A stretch of 64,000 bases of DNA from an uncultured Pelagibacteraceae bacterium (GTDB lineage Bacteria > Pseudomonadota > Alphaproteobacteria > Pelagibacterales > Pelagibacteraceae): assembly GCA_902594705.1 (NCBI GenBank), contig CACJNI010000004.1:62001-126000 (forward strand), written 5' to 3'. Position 1 is the stretch's first letter. Each line of letters begins with the position of its first letter. Below the pieces are notes generated by a model. It was not told the origin of the DNA and did no database searches. It saw only the letters and a list, made by a program, of their open reading frames with translations. The translations under genes and the position numbers were made by a program. Below, one piece after another: positions 36,694 to 46,507 of the stretch.

Positions 36694-37358
36694 CCTGCTG
36701 ATCTTACAGTTCTAATTAAAGGCTTAGTATTATCTATATTAATAGCCTGTCTTAATCTTCTGATATGCACATCGACAGTTCTAGTTTCAACGTAAATATT
36801 TTCTCCCCAAACATTGTTTAAGAGTTGTTCTCTTGAATATACCCTTTTTGGATTTTTGATAAAAAAATCTAATAATTTAAATTCTGTAGGTCCTAGAGAT
36901 ATTTCAATGTTATTTCTATAAACTCTTTTTGTTATTCTATCTATTTTTAGATCTGTAAACTCAACAACATCAACGGTGGATTGTGGTTTTGATCTTCTGA
37001 GTAAAGATTTAATTCTTGCATTAAGTTCTTTTTGACTAAATGGTTTTGTTACATAATCATCTGCACCTGTATCAAAAGCTCTTAATTTGTCCTCCTCCTC
37101 GCCTTTTGCTGTTAACATTATTACTGGTATGTCATTATGCTTTTTGTCTTTTTTTAAATTTTTACATATTTCAACGCCTGACAAATCGGGCAACATCCAA
37201 TCCATTAATATTAAGTCAGGAAGCTTATCTTTAATTTGTTTAAGTGCATCTTCACCATTTTCACAGAAACTTACTTTGTAACCTTCTTTTTCAAGGTTAT
37301 ACTTTAGTAGAGTTATTATAGCAGCCTCGTCCTCAGCTATAAAAATGTGAGCCGACAT
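36675..37358 (-). CDS. phoB: Phosphate response regulator PhoB
   Basis: 227 residues. Receiver domain with acidic pocket ED (9-10), phosphoacceptor Asp53 (LMDWMLPD) and VIMLTAKGEE; C-terminal OmpR-type winged helix (SREQLLNNVWG, VDVHIRRLRQ). PhoB binds Pho boxes, such as those at 42666 and 46423, when phosphate is low. Last gene of the pst-phoU-phoB run, three bases after phoU. Its sensor phoR is separate, upstream of pstS. Confidence 0.95.
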   Translation of the reverse strand: MSAHIFIAEDEAAIITLLKYNLEKEGYKVSFCENGEDALKQIKDKLPDLILMDWMLPDLSGVEICKNLKKDKKHNDIPVIMLTAKGEEEDKLRAFDTGADDYVTKPFSQKELNARIKSLLRRSKPQSTVDVVEFTDLKIDRITKRVYRNNIEISLGPTEFKLLDFFIKNPKRVYSREQLLNNVWGENIYVETRTVDVHIRRLRQAINIDNTKPLIRTVRSAGYSLES

Positions 37359-37361
37359 ATT

Positions 37362-38069
37362 TTACTTTTCTCCAGTAACAATAGGTTCTGTGCCTTTTGG
37401 TCGATCACCCTCTAGATATTCTCCCTTAACTAAATAATATACTTGCTCAGCAATGTTGGTTGTATGATCACCTATTCTCTCTATATTTTTAGTTACAAAT
37501 AATAAGTGGGTTCCATCACTTAAGTTATTTTCGTTATCTTTTAAATATCTAATCACTTCTTGCATGCATAAATTTGTTAAATCATCAATTTGTTCGTCGC
37601 TTTCCCATACATTAATTGCCATACTCGAAGATCTTTCTAAATATGCATCTAATATTGATTTCAATTGTTTTTGAGCATCCGAAGATACTCTTATAATAGC
37701 ATCTACTAAATTTTTTGGTAAATTTTCATTTAACAAAAGAGTTCTTTTAGAAATATTTTTTGCTAAATCACCTATTCTCTCAAGGTCAGAAGATATCTTT
37801 AAAGCAGTGACTGTTTCTCTAAGATCTATGGCCATAGGTTGTCTTAAAGCAATTAAATTTACTACTTGCTGTTCAATTAAAGTCTCAAATTTATCAATTT
37901 TTTCATCATCTTTAATTACTGCCTCAGCATTATCACTATTTCTTGTAGTAATTGCTTGAATAGCTTTACCCAAAGCTTCTTCACAAAATCCACCCATTTT
38001 AATTATATTGCTATTTAAATTTTTAAGTTCTTCTTCGTAAGACTTTACTGTATGTGGTGCTTCGGTCAT
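37362..38069 (-). CDS. phoU: Phosphate signalling protein PhoU
   Basis: 235 residues, two repeated three-helix bundles, each with the E/DxxxD metal-binding pattern (LKISSDLERIGDLAKNI and VTKNIERIGDHTTNIAE). PhoU links the PstSCAB transporter to PhoR and stops signalling when phosphate is plentiful. It overlaps pstB by one base. Confidence 0.95.
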   Translation of the reverse strand: MTEAPHTVKSYEEELKNLNSNIIKMGGFCEEALGKAIQAITTRNSDNAEAVIKDDEKIDKFETLIEQQVVNLIALRQPMAIDLRETVTALKISSDLERIGDLAKNISKRTLLLNENLPKNLVDAIIRVSSDAQKQLKSILDAYLERSSSMAINVWESDEQIDDLTNLCMQEVIRYLKDNENNLSDGTHLLFVTKNIERIGDHTTNIAEQVYYLVKGEYLEGDRPKGTEPIVTGEK

Positions 38070-38845
38070 TATCCAAACCTCCCTGTGATATAATCCTGAG
38101 TTTTTTTGTTTTCTGGATTCTTAAATATTTTATCAGTAGAACCATGTTCTATCAATTCTCCAAGGTGAAAAAAACCTGTATTTTGAGAAACTCTTGCAGC
38201 TTGTGCCATTGAGTGAGTGACTATTATAATAGTATGGTCTTTTTTTAACTCATCAATTAGTTCTTCTATTTGAGCTGTAGCAATAGGATCTAAAGCAGAA
38301 CAAGGCTCGTCCATTAGAATAACTTCAGGTTTAACTGAAATTGCCCTTGCTATACATAATCTTTGTTGTTGACCCCCAGACAAACCAGTACCTGGTTCAT
38401 GAAGTCTATCTTTCACCTCTTCCCATAATGCTGCCTTTTTTAAGCTAGTTTCAACTATTTCATCCATTTCATTCTTTGATTGAGCCATACCATGAATTGT
38501 TGGACCATAAGAAATATTTTCATAAATAGTTTTAGGAAAAGGATTTGGTTTTTGAAAAACCATACCAATTTTTTCTCTTAATCTAACAACATCACAACTT
38601 TTATCATTGATATCAAAATCATTAATTATAATCTGCCCTTTTACTCTACATATATCAATAACGTCATTCATTCGGTTTAGACATCTTAAAAAAGTAGATT
38701 TACCACAACCTGAAGGCCCAATCAGTGCTGTAACTTGATTTTCTTCAATATCTAAATTTATATTGAATAGAGCTTGTTTTTTTCCATAGAAAACATCTAC
38801 ATTTTTTGAATTTATCTTTATCATCTTAACTCCATTTTTTTTCAA
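38069..38845 (-). CDS. pstB: Phosphate ABC transporter ATP-binding protein
   Basis: 258 residues. Walker [10 protein letters not shown], signature [14 protein letters not shown], Walker [14 protein letters not shown], and the [20 protein letters not shown]-loop region typical of PstB. Its start lies inside the pstA 3' end (20-base overlap); an internal Met ([13 protein letters not shown]) could be the true start and would shorten the overlap. Confidence 0.96.
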   Translation of the reverse strand: MKKNGVKMIKINSKNVDVFYGKKQALFNINLDIEENQVTALIGPSGCGKSTFLRCLNRMNDVIDICRVKGQIIINDFDINDKSCDVVRLREKIGMVFQKPNPFPKTIYENISYGPTIHGMAQSKNEMDEIVETSLKKAALWEEVKDRLHEPGTGLSGGQQQRLCIARAISVKPEVILMDEPCSALDPIATAQIEELIDELKKDHTIIIVTHSMAQAARVSQNTGFFHLGELIEHGSTDKIFKNPENKKTQDYITGRFG

Positions 38846-40094
38846 ATTTATGTCTAATTATTTGTGCAAATAAGTTCATTATAATTAAAAATCCTAATAG
38901 AACCATAATACAGGCAGAAACTTTCTCGACAAAACCTCTTTCAGCGCTCTCTGCCCAAATATAAATTTGCACTGGCAAACTTGCAGCTGGATCTAAAGGA
39001 GATCCTGGTATTGTATTTACAAAAGCCACCATGCCAATCAATATCAAAGGTGCGGTTTCGCCTAAAGCTTGGGCCAAACCAATTATTGTACCGGATAAAG
39101 TCCCTGGCATAGATAACGGAACTGTATGATGCATTGTAGTTTGCATTTTACTAGCACCCATTGCAAGTGCTGCCTCTCTTATACTTGGAGGAACTGCTTT
39201 TAAAGATGCTCTACAAGCAATAATAATTGTTGGTAAAGTCATCAACGATAAAGTTATTCCACCGACTAGAGGTGTTGACCTAGGTAATTGAAATACAGCA
39301 AGTAAAATACCCAGTCCTAAAAGACCAAAAACAATTGAAGGTACTGCTGCTAAATTATTTATATTTACCTCAATAAAATCAGTAAATCTGTTTTTAGGAG
39401 CAAATTCCTCTAAATAAATAGCTGCTAGAACTGCTACAGGAAAAGCTATCATTAAACAAACAAGTATAGAAAATATTGATCCCATAAATGAACTTGCTAT
39501 ACCAGCTAATTCAGCTTCTCTTGAATCAGGATATGTAAAAAAACTTAAATTGAATTTACTTTCAACTTTTCCTAGTTCTACAAGTTGATCAAAAATCTTT
39601 AATTGATAATCCGTAACTCTTCTTTGATCTTCAGGTAAATCTCTTGGATAATTGCCTTTAAATACTTGATCTAAATCATCTGAGGCAGTTAAATAAACAT
39701 CTTTAGTTTTTCCAATTAATGAAGGGTCGTTTAAAAGTTCCCTTTTAATCTCTCTTTCGAAAAAGTAAGAGACCATTCTCTTCAGCTCATTTTCTTGATC
39801 CTCATTAGCATTTGGATCCAAATCAGCCATTGATTTTAATGCTATATCGTAATAATCAGCATCTTTTAAATCCTCTTTAGAAGGATTTTGCTCTAACATC
39901 ATTAATTCAGCATCAAAAGTAACTGGAACAATAAGCCAAGTTTTTTGAAAGGCTGAATAGCCTGTCGAAAAAATTTTAAAAATAAAGATTGTTAAAAATA
40001 AAAGTGCCATAAAAATTGCACTTTGACCGTATAATCGAAATCTCTTTTCAGCTTTATATCTTTTATTTAATAATTGTTCTTTATTTTTATTCAT
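38826..40094 (-). CDS. pstA: Phosphate ABC transporter permease PstA, long alphaproteobacterial form
   Basis: 422 residues, longer than the ~290 of E. coli PstA. An N-terminal part of about 190 residues (one helix plus a mostly periplasmic, acidic domain; DUF3333-type) precedes the permease core with its [20 protein letters not shown]ase-contact loop. Overlaps pstC by eight bases. Confidence 0.95.
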   Translation of the reverse strand: MNKNKEQLLNKRYKAEKRFRLYGQSAIFMALLFLTIFIFKIFSTGYSAFQKTWLIVPVTFDAELMMLEQNPSKEDLKDADYYDIALKSMADLDPNANEDQENELKRMVSYFFEREIKRELLNDPSLIGKTKDVYLTASDDLDQVFKGNYPRDLPEDQRRVTDYQLKIFDQLVELGKVESKFNLSFFTYPDSREAELAGIASSFMGSIFSILVCLMIAFPVAVLAAIYLEEFAPKNRFTDFIEVNINNLAAVPSIVFGLLGLGILLAVFQLPRSTPLVGGITLSLMTLPTIIIACRASLKAVPPSIREAALAMGASKMQTTMHHTVPLSMPGTLSGTIIGLAQALGETAPLILIGMVAFVNTIPGSPLDPAASLPVQIYIWAESAERGFVEKVSACIMVLLGFLIIMNLFAQIIRHKFEKKWS

Positions 40095-41472
40095 ATTTTT
40101 CTCTATATTTTTTAACTACTCTTAAGGCCACAATATTCAAACAGAGCGTTACTAAAAATAATGACATACCTAAAGCAAATGCAGCTTGCGTTTTTGGGTC
40201 GCCAAAAGCTTGATCTCCAATTAATATTACAACAATTTGCGCTGTAATTGTTGAAGTAGATTCTAATGGATTTAAAGTTAAATTAGCAGCTAAACCAGAG
40301 GCCATAACAACTATCATTGTTTCTCCAATTGCTCTTGAAACACCAAGCAAAATAGATCCAACTATACCAGGCAATGCTGCAGGAAAAATAACTTTTTTTA
40401 TTGTTTCTGATTTGGTTGCTCCCATGGCATAACTTCCATCTCTTAAACTTTGAGGTACACTTGTAATCACATCGTCACTTAAACTTGAAATGAATGGTAT
40501 AATCATAATGCCCATTACTCCGCCTGCCGCTAAAGCGCTTTCAGCTGAAACGTCTAAACCCATGCTATTACCTATTTCCTTTAAAAAAGGTCCAACTGTT
40601 AGAGCAGCAAAAAATCCATAAACAACTGTTGGTATACCAGCTAAAATTTCAATTAAAGGTTTTGCGTATTGTCTAACTTTAACTGATGCATACTCAGCCA
40701 AATAAATTCCACTCATTAGTCCAATAGGAATAGCAACACACATAGCTATGAAAGCAATAAAAAAAGTACCAGCAAAAATAGGGACTGCTCCAAAAGTATC
40801 GGAGTACATTGTCGGATCTAAAGCCTCTGAAGAATCTCTAACAAAAGCTTTTGCAGGATACCAATGAGTTCCAAAGACAAAATCAAATAATGGAATTACT
40901 TTAAAAAAATCTATAGTTTGAAATATAAGTGAAAATACTATTCCAACAGTAGTTAATATTGCAGCTAAAGAAGCTGTAAATAAAACTGCTTTCAAAAATT
41001 TTTCAACTGGTTCTCTTGTTCTAGAATTAGATGAAATTTTTTTATAAGCGTAAGCAACAGAGGCAATAATTATAGATAATACTATAACAGCTTTTGAACT
41101 TTGAGCTATTGATCGAAGACTTAAATATTTTTCAGCTGAAGCCTCAATAAAAGGTGTAATTTCTCCGGTAAATTGTCCTCGAGACAATGCTTTTGTTTTT
41201 TCGTAAATTAAATTTAATTCATCATCAAGATAACCTTGATTTGAATAATCACTTAAGATTAATAGTTTTACAATTGTGGGCTCAAAAATTGCCCATAAAG
41301 AAAAAATTATAAAAGCTGGTATTGCACACCAAATTGCAAGATAATAACCATAAAATTGTGGTAATGCAGTTAATCTTTTATTTGTAGATTGAATTGTATA
41401 TGCTTTTCTACGTCCAAAATAATAACTTGTGAAACCCAGAAGAACAATAAATATAAACAATATTAAGTTCAA
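40087..41472 (-). CDS. pstC: Phosphate ABC transporter permease PstC, long form
   Basis: 461 residues with extra N-terminal helices and a loop (about residues 80-110) before the permease core. The core carries GIPTVVYGFFAAL and DGSYAMGATKSETIKKVIFP. Like PstA here, it follows the enlarged alphaproteobacterial pattern. Separated from pstS by about 90 bases that contain a terminator hairpin. Confidence 0.95.
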   Translation of the reverse strand: MNLILFIFIVLLGFTSYYFGRRKAYTIQSTNKRLTALPQFYGYYLAIWCAIPAFIIFSLWAIFEPTIVKLLILSDYSNQGYLDDELNLIYEKTKALSRGQFTGEITPFIEASAEKYLSLRSIAQSSKAVIVLSIIIASVAYAYKKISSNSRTREPVEKFLKAVLFTASLAAILTTVGIVFSLIFQTIDFFKVIPLFDFVFGTHWYPAKAFVRDSSEALDPTMYSDTFGAVPIFAGTFFIAFIAMCVAIPIGLMSGIYLAEYASVKVRQYAKPLIEILAGIPTVVYGFFAALTVGPFLKEIGNSMGLDVSAESALAAGGVMGIMIIPFISSLSDDVITSVPQSLRDGSYAMGATKSETIKKVIFPAALPGIVGSILLGVSRAIGETMIVVMASGLAANLTLNPLESTSTITAQIVVILIGDQAFGDPKTQAAFALGMSLFLVTLCLNIVALRVVKKYREKYE

Positions 41473-41510
41473 AGAATCTCCTTTATTGAGGACTTTACTC
41501 TTATTTCAAA

Positions 41511-41540
41511 AAAAAGGGGTCTAAAAAGACCCCCTTTTTA
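41511..41540 (-). terminator. Intra-operon terminator between pstS and pstC
   Basis: On the minus strand: AGGGGGTCT-type stem pairing AGACCCC with GGGGTCT (41516-41522 / 41527-41533), AAAA-type four-base loop, flanked by A and T tracts that lengthen the stem and give a T-run. It lies 24 bases after the pstS stop. Partial read-through would give more PstS than permease. Confidence 0.8.
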
Positions 41541-41563
41541 ATTATTTGTTAACAGAGTAATAA

Positions 41564-42595
41564 TTAATTACCCATAGCAACTAGCTTCGTAGCATTAGTT
41601 CTAGTTGTTTTATACAACTTAGAGTCTAATGGAACTAAACCAATATCTGCTAAGTAACCACCTTTTCCAATAGCTTTCTTAGTTGTGAATTCTTTCACAA
41701 ACTCATGTAATCCTGGAATTACTCCAACGTGAGCTTTTTTCACATAGAAGAATAAAGGTCTAGCAACAGCATAACTATAATCTTGAATAGAGGCTAATGA
41801 TGGTTGTCCACCATCAATGCTAGCAGCTTGTAATTTATCTTTAGCAGCTAAGAAATAACTGAAACCAAAGAAACCAAACATATCTTTATCTTGAGTTAAC
41901 TTTTGGATTATTAAACTATCGTTTTCTCCTACTTCAATAGCAGCTCCATCTTCTCTGTAAAGTTTTTGTGGTTTTTTGTATTTTTTATTTCCAGCTTCAA
42001 AACCTGCTTTATAAAGAGCTTTAGCTTCTTTAGTCATGCCTTTTTTCATTACTAAAGAATTCCAAGCATCTCTAGTTCCTGATGTTCCTGGTGGGATCAT
42101 TACTGAAATTTTTTGTTTTGGTAAGCTAGGGTCAATTTGGTCCCAAGTTTTATAAATATTTGGAACTAACTTACCATCAACTACAGTATGAGCAGCTAAT
42201 GCTAAATATAATTGTTCTTTAGTAAAGTTTACTGGTTTTGCATCTTTGCTGTAAGCTAATGTAATACCATCGTTACCAATTACGATCTCAACAATATCAT
42301 TTACACCATTTTTCTTACATAGGGCTTTCTCTTTGTCTTTCATAGCTCTTGATGCATTTGTAATATCTGGATGTTGCTCACCAACACCAGCACAGAATAG
42401 TTTAGCTCCTCCACCAGTACCAGTCGACTCGATTACAGGAGTTTTGAATCCTGAACCACCAAATCTTTCAGCAACAACAGTCGCGTAAGGGAATACTGTA
42501 GACGAACCAACTATCTTAATTTGATCTCTTGCTTGAGCAACAGTTGCTATTGATAGAGCAACTAAAGAAGCAATCACTATAGTTAGTTTTTTCAT
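41564..42595 (-). CDS. pstS: Phosphate-binding periplasmic protein PstS
   Basis: 343 residues. Signal peptide MKKLTIVIASLVALSIATVAQA, then QIKIVGSSTVFPYATVVAERF and ESTGTGGGAKLFCAG, phosphate-binding loops of the PstS family, and PPGTSGTRDAWNSLVM. It binds phosphate in the periplasm for PstCAB. Codon use is richer in G+C than in its neighbours, consistent with very high expression. A Pho box lies 71-88 bases upstream of the start. Confidence 0.96.
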   Translation of the reverse strand: MKKLTIVIASLVALSIATVAQARDQIKIVGSSTVFPYATVVAERFGGSGFKTPVIESTGTGGGAKLFCAGVGEQHPDITNASRAMKDKEKALCKKNGVNDIVEIVIGNDGITLAYSKDAKPVNFTKEQLYLALAAHTVVDGKLVPNIYKTWDQIDPSLPKQKISVMIPPGTSGTRDAWNSLVMKKGMTKEAKALYKAGFEAGNKKYKKPQKLYREDGAAIEVGENDSLIIQKLTQDKDMFGFFGFSYFLAAKDKLQAASIDGGQPSLASIQDYSYAVARPLFFYVKKAHVGVIPGLHEFVKEFTTKKAIGKGGYLADIGLVPLDSKLYKTTRTNATKLVAMGN

Positions 42596-42665
42596 TATCT
42601 TTAATCCTTTCGTTATTTATTAATTAAAAGATGCCTGACTCGTATAAATTTATTGAATCTTTAAT

Positions 42666-42683
42666 ATTACAGAATTATTACAG
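42666..42683 (-). promoter_or_regulatory. Pho box upstream of pstS
   Basis: On the minus strand CTGTAAT-AATT-CTGTAAT: two identical 7-base half-sites with 4-base spacer (11-base period), the layout of PhoB-binding sites. It precedes an AT-rich stretch with possible -10 sequences and then the pstS start at 42595. Confidence 0.8.
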
Positions 42684-42704
42684 TTTTGTTAAAAACCTAA
42701 CTTT

Positions 42705-43313
42705 TTAGTTGTATTTCATTGAGACAATAATCTCACTATTTTCAGTTTCTAGACCACCTTTGCATGAAACTGGATTTACGTTATCCTTAAAAGCAAGATC
42801 TGGGGTTGGTCTTAAGACAACTTCCAGTTTTACCAAATTAACTAATTCCTCAAGAATACTTTGGTCATAACGCCATTTTGGCCAACTAGTAGGAGTAGAA
42901 AAAATAGATGTTAAATAGCTTGTCGCCATAGTAAACCTATAATTACTCATATTTTCATTTCTCAGTAAATGATCTCTAACAGAATTAAATATGTTTCGAC
43001 ATCTCAATGAATCTGACATGTAGTTCTCTTTTTTTAAATTTTCATTTACTGGAATTGAAACAATTAAATCTACTGTATTTCTCCAATAGGAACTGAGAAC
43101 ATCTATATATATATCTTCATACGGTACATCTTTATGTTTTTTTATTTCAGGATATGAACTTTTTAAGTCTTCCTGTAATCTAAAGATACCAATATCAAAA
43201 ACAGTTAATTGCTGGTTTCTTAAAATTGTAGAAATATCTGATGCATTACTTTTAGTAATGATCGACATTAAAAAAAAAATAATAATTAAAATACTATGTA
43301 ATATCTTAATCAT
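42705..43313 (-). CDS. Unknown exported protein between phoR and pstS
   Basis: 202 residues. A clear signal peptide (about residues 1-24, ending KSNAS) precedes a soluble domain. Two cysteines (CRNIF and CKGGL) could form a disulfide, and there are Trp-rich stretches (SYWRNTVDL, SWPKWRYDQSI). I recognise no family. Position between the sensor gene phoR and the Pho-box-driven pstS suggests that it works in phosphate acquisition or is co-regulated with it. It is probably periplasmic. Confidence 0.8.
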   Translation of the reverse strand: MIKILHSILIIIFFLMSIITKSNASDISTILRNQQLTVFDIGIFRLQEDLKSSYPEIKKHKDVPYEDIYIDVLSSYWRNTVDLIVSIPVNENLKKENYMSDSLRCRNIFNSVRDHLLRNENMSNYRFTMATSYLTSIFSTPTSWPKWRYDQSILEELVNLVKLEVVLRPTPDLAFKDNVNPVSCKGGLETENSEIIVSMKYN

Positions 43314-43407
43314 AAATTAATTTTAAATAAACTAAGATACGAATCAACAAAAGATTTGTTAAATCTTGGTTGAATAAGAGTTAATTTTAAACAATTTTTT
43401 AAATTAG

Positions 43408-44556
43408 TTATTTTGTTGGAAGATATATCTTAATTTCAGTACCTTCATTAACTTTACTGAGAATCTCATAGTCACCTCTGTGTTGAGATATAATATGTTT
43501 CATTATAGCTAAACCTAAACCTGTACCACCAACCTTTTTACTTTTTTCTGTATCTACTCTAAAAAATCTTTCAGTTATTCTTGGAATTAGCTGGTGAGGT
43601 ATTCCAACACCTTCATCTTTAATGATAATAACGATATTTTTATCAATTAATTTACCTTCACTGATTTGACTTTTTACGTATATATTTTTTCCATCTTGTG
43701 AATATTTAATTGAATTATCAATTAAATTTGAAAATACAGTTAACAATTTATCATTATCACCAAAAACTAAGGTTGGTTCCATAAGTTCAATATGTAAATT
43801 GATTTTCTTTTTTTTAAGAATTAATTCAAAGTTACTTTTAATATTTGTAAAAAGATCATTTAAGCTCACAATTTTATTAGGCTTGATATGTTCTTCCAAT
43901 TCTATTCTACTTAAAATCAATAAATCATTGATTAGGTTTTCCATTCTTAATACTTGATCAGACATGATAGACATAAATTTTTTTTGCGCCTCTTGGTCTT
44001 TTGAAGCTGGTCCAAGAATAGTTTCTAACGAACCTTTAATCGAAACTAAAGGTGTTCTTAATTCATGACTCACATTTGCAACAAAATCAGTTTTTAGTTT
44101 TTGTGCTTTTGTTATTTCTGTAAAATCTTTTAGAAACAATACGACAGAGTTTATTTCTGGAAACAAATGGGTCGGACCAGGAATAACATAGATTTTGTAA
44201 AGTTGATAAGATGGTAAATTTATTTCTACATTGACATTTTTTGTAGTTTGATCTTTGATAGCCTCTTCAATCGTTTCTAATAATTTTGTATCTCTAATTA
44301 CACTTGAAATATTTTTATCAATTAGGTTTTCTCCGAAACGTTGTTTTGCACTTTTGTTTAGATATTTGATTAAATTATATTTATCTAAAGCAAAGAATTG
44401 ATCTTCTAATTCTTCAATAATTACTCTTTTTCCTAAATCATCCTTATTAGTCTTGTTTACAACTGGTGCTGTGTTTTCTGGCTTAATATTTTTTTTAAAT
44501 AAAAAATATAATAAAATGATTATTATAACTATAAGTATCAACTCTGCCCAAAACAT
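43408..44556 (-). CDS. phoR: Phosphate sensor histidine kinase PhoR
   Basis: 382 residues. One N-terminal membrane helix (about 5-20), a PAS-like domain (about 47-150), HisKA with phospho-acceptor His164 (NVSHELRTPLVSIKG) and an HATPase domain with DNSIKYS (N box), DEGVGIP and GGTGLGLAIMKHI. It lacks a large periplasmic sensor, as in other PhoR proteins that sense through PstSCAB/PhoU. It lies in a row with agt and plcP upstream (34-base gap). Confidence 0.93.
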   Translation of the reverse strand: MFWAELILIVIIIILLYFLFKKNIKPENTAPVVNKTNKDDLGKRVIIEELEDQFFALDKYNLIKYLNKSAKQRFGENLIDKNISSVIRDTKLLETIEEAIKDQTTKNVNVEINLPSYQLYKIYVIPGPTHLFPEINSVVLFLKDFTEITKAQKLKTDFVANVSHELRTPLVSIKGSLETILGPASKDQEAQKKFMSIMSDQVLRMENLINDLLILSRIELEEHIKPNKIVSLNDLFTNIKSNFELILKKKKINLHIELMEPTLVFGDNDKLLTVFSNLIDNSIKYSQDGKNIYVKSQISEGKLIDKNIVIIIKDEGVGIPHQLIPRITERFFRVDTEKSKKVGGTGLGLAIMKHIISQHRGDYEILSKVNEGTEIKIYLPTK

Positions 44557-44590
44557 GGATATGTTTTAACAAATGTAATGTATATTGTCT

Positions 44591-45598
44591 TTAATTATTA
44601 GGTGAAATATTTTCAAAAAATATTTTTGCCGTTTCCTCCCAAGAATATTTTTTTGCAAAATCAAGACAATCTTGACGACTTACCTTCAAAGCTTTTAAAG
44701 CAGAGGTTTTCAAATCATTATCTAAAGTATCAATATTAGTACCCCCTAATATATCTTTAGGTCCCGGTACAGGGTAAGCTGCGACTGGTGTGCCACAATT
44801 TAAAGACTCTAAGACAACTATACCAAACGTATCTGTTTTACTTGGAAATACAAAAACATCAGATGATGCAAAATGAGAAGCTAATTCTCCATTTGTTTTC
44901 TCACCTAAAAAAATGTCTTTTGGAAACTTTTTTTTTAAATTGTTTAAATCAGGACCTTTACCAATTATAATTTTAGTACCTTCAAGATCTAAATCTAAAA
45001 ATGCTTTGATATTTTTTTCAACAGCAACTCTTCCAACATATATCCATATAGGTCTTTTATAAGGTAAGTCTTTCTTAATGGGGTTTTTAAATGCACCATG
45101 ATTACCTCCTCTGGTCCATGTAACCATTTTATTGTTATCAATACCTAAAGAAATTAATTCTTCACGCATAGATTCTGTTGTTACTAAAATTCTTTCAGCT
45201 TTATTATGAAAATTGCATAAAAATTTTTCTGACCATTTAGCTGGAATGATAGGCATATAAAGTTTCATGTATTTATCAAATCTTGTGTGAAAACTTGTGG
45301 TAAATTTTAAGCCATTTTTAATGCAATGTCTTCGTGCCATAAACCCTAAGGGTCCTTCTGTTGCAATATGTATTGCATCAGGTTTAATTGAATTAATTAA
45401 GTTACTTACACGGGGCCAAACATTTAAGGACAATCTAATCTCATTATATTTTGGCATGGGCACGGTAAGAAATTGTTGAGGAGTAATATATTCAATAGTT
45501 TGACCTTGTGATTTAAGAATTTCACCAGTTTCGTGGAGAGTTCTTACAACACCATTAACTTGAGGGTAATAAGCATCGGTAACAATTAATATTTTCAT
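44591..45598 (-). CDS. agt: Diacylglycerol glycosyltransferase of the Agt type (GT4)
   Basis: 335 residues. GT-B fold: N-terminal MKILIVTDAYYPQVNGVVRTL, C-terminal ESLNCGTPVAAYPVPGP with the EX7E-type nucleotide-sugar site (FGIVVLESLNCG). Together with plcP (three bases upstream) it forms the pair described in marine bacteria and SAR11 in which PlcP makes diacylglycerol from phospholipids and Agt adds sugar, giving glycolipids under phosphate shortage. The sugar donor cannot be read from sequence. Confidence 0.85.
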   Translation of the reverse strand: MKILIVTDAYYPQVNGVVRTLHETGEILKSQGQTIEYITPQQFLTVPMPKYNEIRLSLNVWPRVSNLINSIKPDAIHIATEGPLGFMARRHCIKNGLKFTTSFHTRFDKYMKLYMPIIPAKWSEKFLCNFHNKAERILVTTESMREELISLGIDNNKMVTWTRGGNHGAFKNPIKKDLPYKRPIWIYVGRVAVEKNIKAFLDLDLEGTKIIIGKGPDLNNLKKKFPKDIFLGEKTNGELASHFASSDVFVFPSKTDTFGIVVLESLNCGTPVAAYPVPGPKDILGGTNIDTLDNDLKTSALKALKVSRQDCLDFAKKYSWEETAKIFFENISPNN

Positions 45599-45601
45599 TC
45601 T

Positions 45602-46408
45602 TTAAGATGCTTTTTTGAATGAACCGATCCTGTTATTATCAATATTTTCTGAAATATATTCGTTTCTTTTTTTATCCCAATAAATTATCTCAAAAGTTCC
45701 ATCATATTTTTCTGCCAAGGCTGTACATGACTCAACCCAATCGCCACAATTTAAATAATTAACACCATCAAGATTTAAATTTTCAGCATGATGTATGTGT
45801 CCACAAATTATTCCATCAAATTTTTTCCTTTTTGCATATGAAGAAAGTGTGTTTTCATATTCACCTATAAATTTTACAGCATTTTTTACCTTATATTTTA
45901 AAAATTTTGCCAATGACCAATAGTCTTTACCTCTCAATTTTCTAAAAAAATTTATAATAACATTAATTTTAAGTAATAATTCATAGGCAATAGCTCCTAA
46001 TTTAGAAAGCCATTTAGCATATTTCATTACTCCGTCCCAAGCATCACCATGAACAACTAAATATTTTTTTCCTAACTGCGTTTCATGAATAACTCTATTT
46101 ACTATTTTAATATCACCTAAATGCATTGGAATAAATTTTCTAAATACCTCATCATGATTTCCAATTATGTAAAATACTTTTGTCCCGTGCCTGGCTTTTC
46201 TCAATATTTTTTGTATGACATCATTATGCTCTTGAGGCCAATAGAAACTCTTTTGCATTGCCCAAACATCGATTATATCTCCAACTAAATAAAGGTTCTC
46301 GGATCTTGAATTCTTAAAAAATTCTAAAAGCTTGTTAGCTTGACAACCTTTGGTGCCAAGATGCACATCAGATATAAATATACTCTTATATTTTAATAAC
46401 GGAGGCAT
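45602..46408 (-). CDS. plcP: Metallophosphoesterase PlcP, phospholipase C in lipid remodelling
   Basis: 268 residues. Calcineurin-like motifs: ISDVHLG (Asp14, His16), GDIIDVW (Asp44), GNHDE (Asn84-His85), HGDAWDG and CGHIHHAE. Such proteins resemble LpxH-type UDP-diacylglucosamine pyrophosphatases and are often so annotated, but the adjacent agt and Pho box fit PlcP, which removes phospho-headgroups from phospholipids. Some PlcP relatives are Mn-dependent. A Pho box lies 15-32 bases upstream. Confidence 0.85.
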   Translation of the reverse strand: MPPLLKYKSIFISDVHLGTKGCQANKLLEFFKNSRSENLYLVGDIIDVWAMQKSFYWPQEHNDVIQKILRKARHGTKVFYIIGNHDEVFRKFIPMHLGDIKIVNRVIHETQLGKKYLVVHGDAWDGVMKYAKWLSKLGAIAYELLLKINVIINFFRKLRGKDYWSLAKFLKYKVKNAVKFIGEYENTLSSYAKRKKFDGIICGHIHHAENLNLDGVNYLNCGDWVESCTALAEKYDGTFEIIYWDKKRNEYISENIDNNRIGSFKKAS

Positions 46409-46422
46409 TAAAAAAACCTATT

Positions 46423-46440
46423 TTGTAACACAACTGTAAC
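46423..46440 (+). promoter_or_regulatory. Pho box between plcP and the lipid kinase gene
   Basis: TTGTAAC-ACAA-CTGTAAC on the plus strand, same 11-base period as the pstS box. Its orientation points to the plus-strand lipid kinase gene. A weaker pair, ATGTCAT-TGAA-ATGTTAA, lies at 46459-46476. Whether one of these also serves plcP on the minus strand is not clear from position alone. Confidence 0.7.
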
Positions 46441-46507
46441 TCGAATCATTTAATTCTTATGTCATTGAAATGTTAAAGATTTATTAAAAATTAGTTACGA
46501 AAAAATT

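Noticed and set aside
43351..43367. AAGATTT / AAATCTT hairpin between phoR and the unknown gene
   Set aside because: Short AT-rich stem; on the minus strand the following bases are a weak T-tract, so it may only be a minor terminator.
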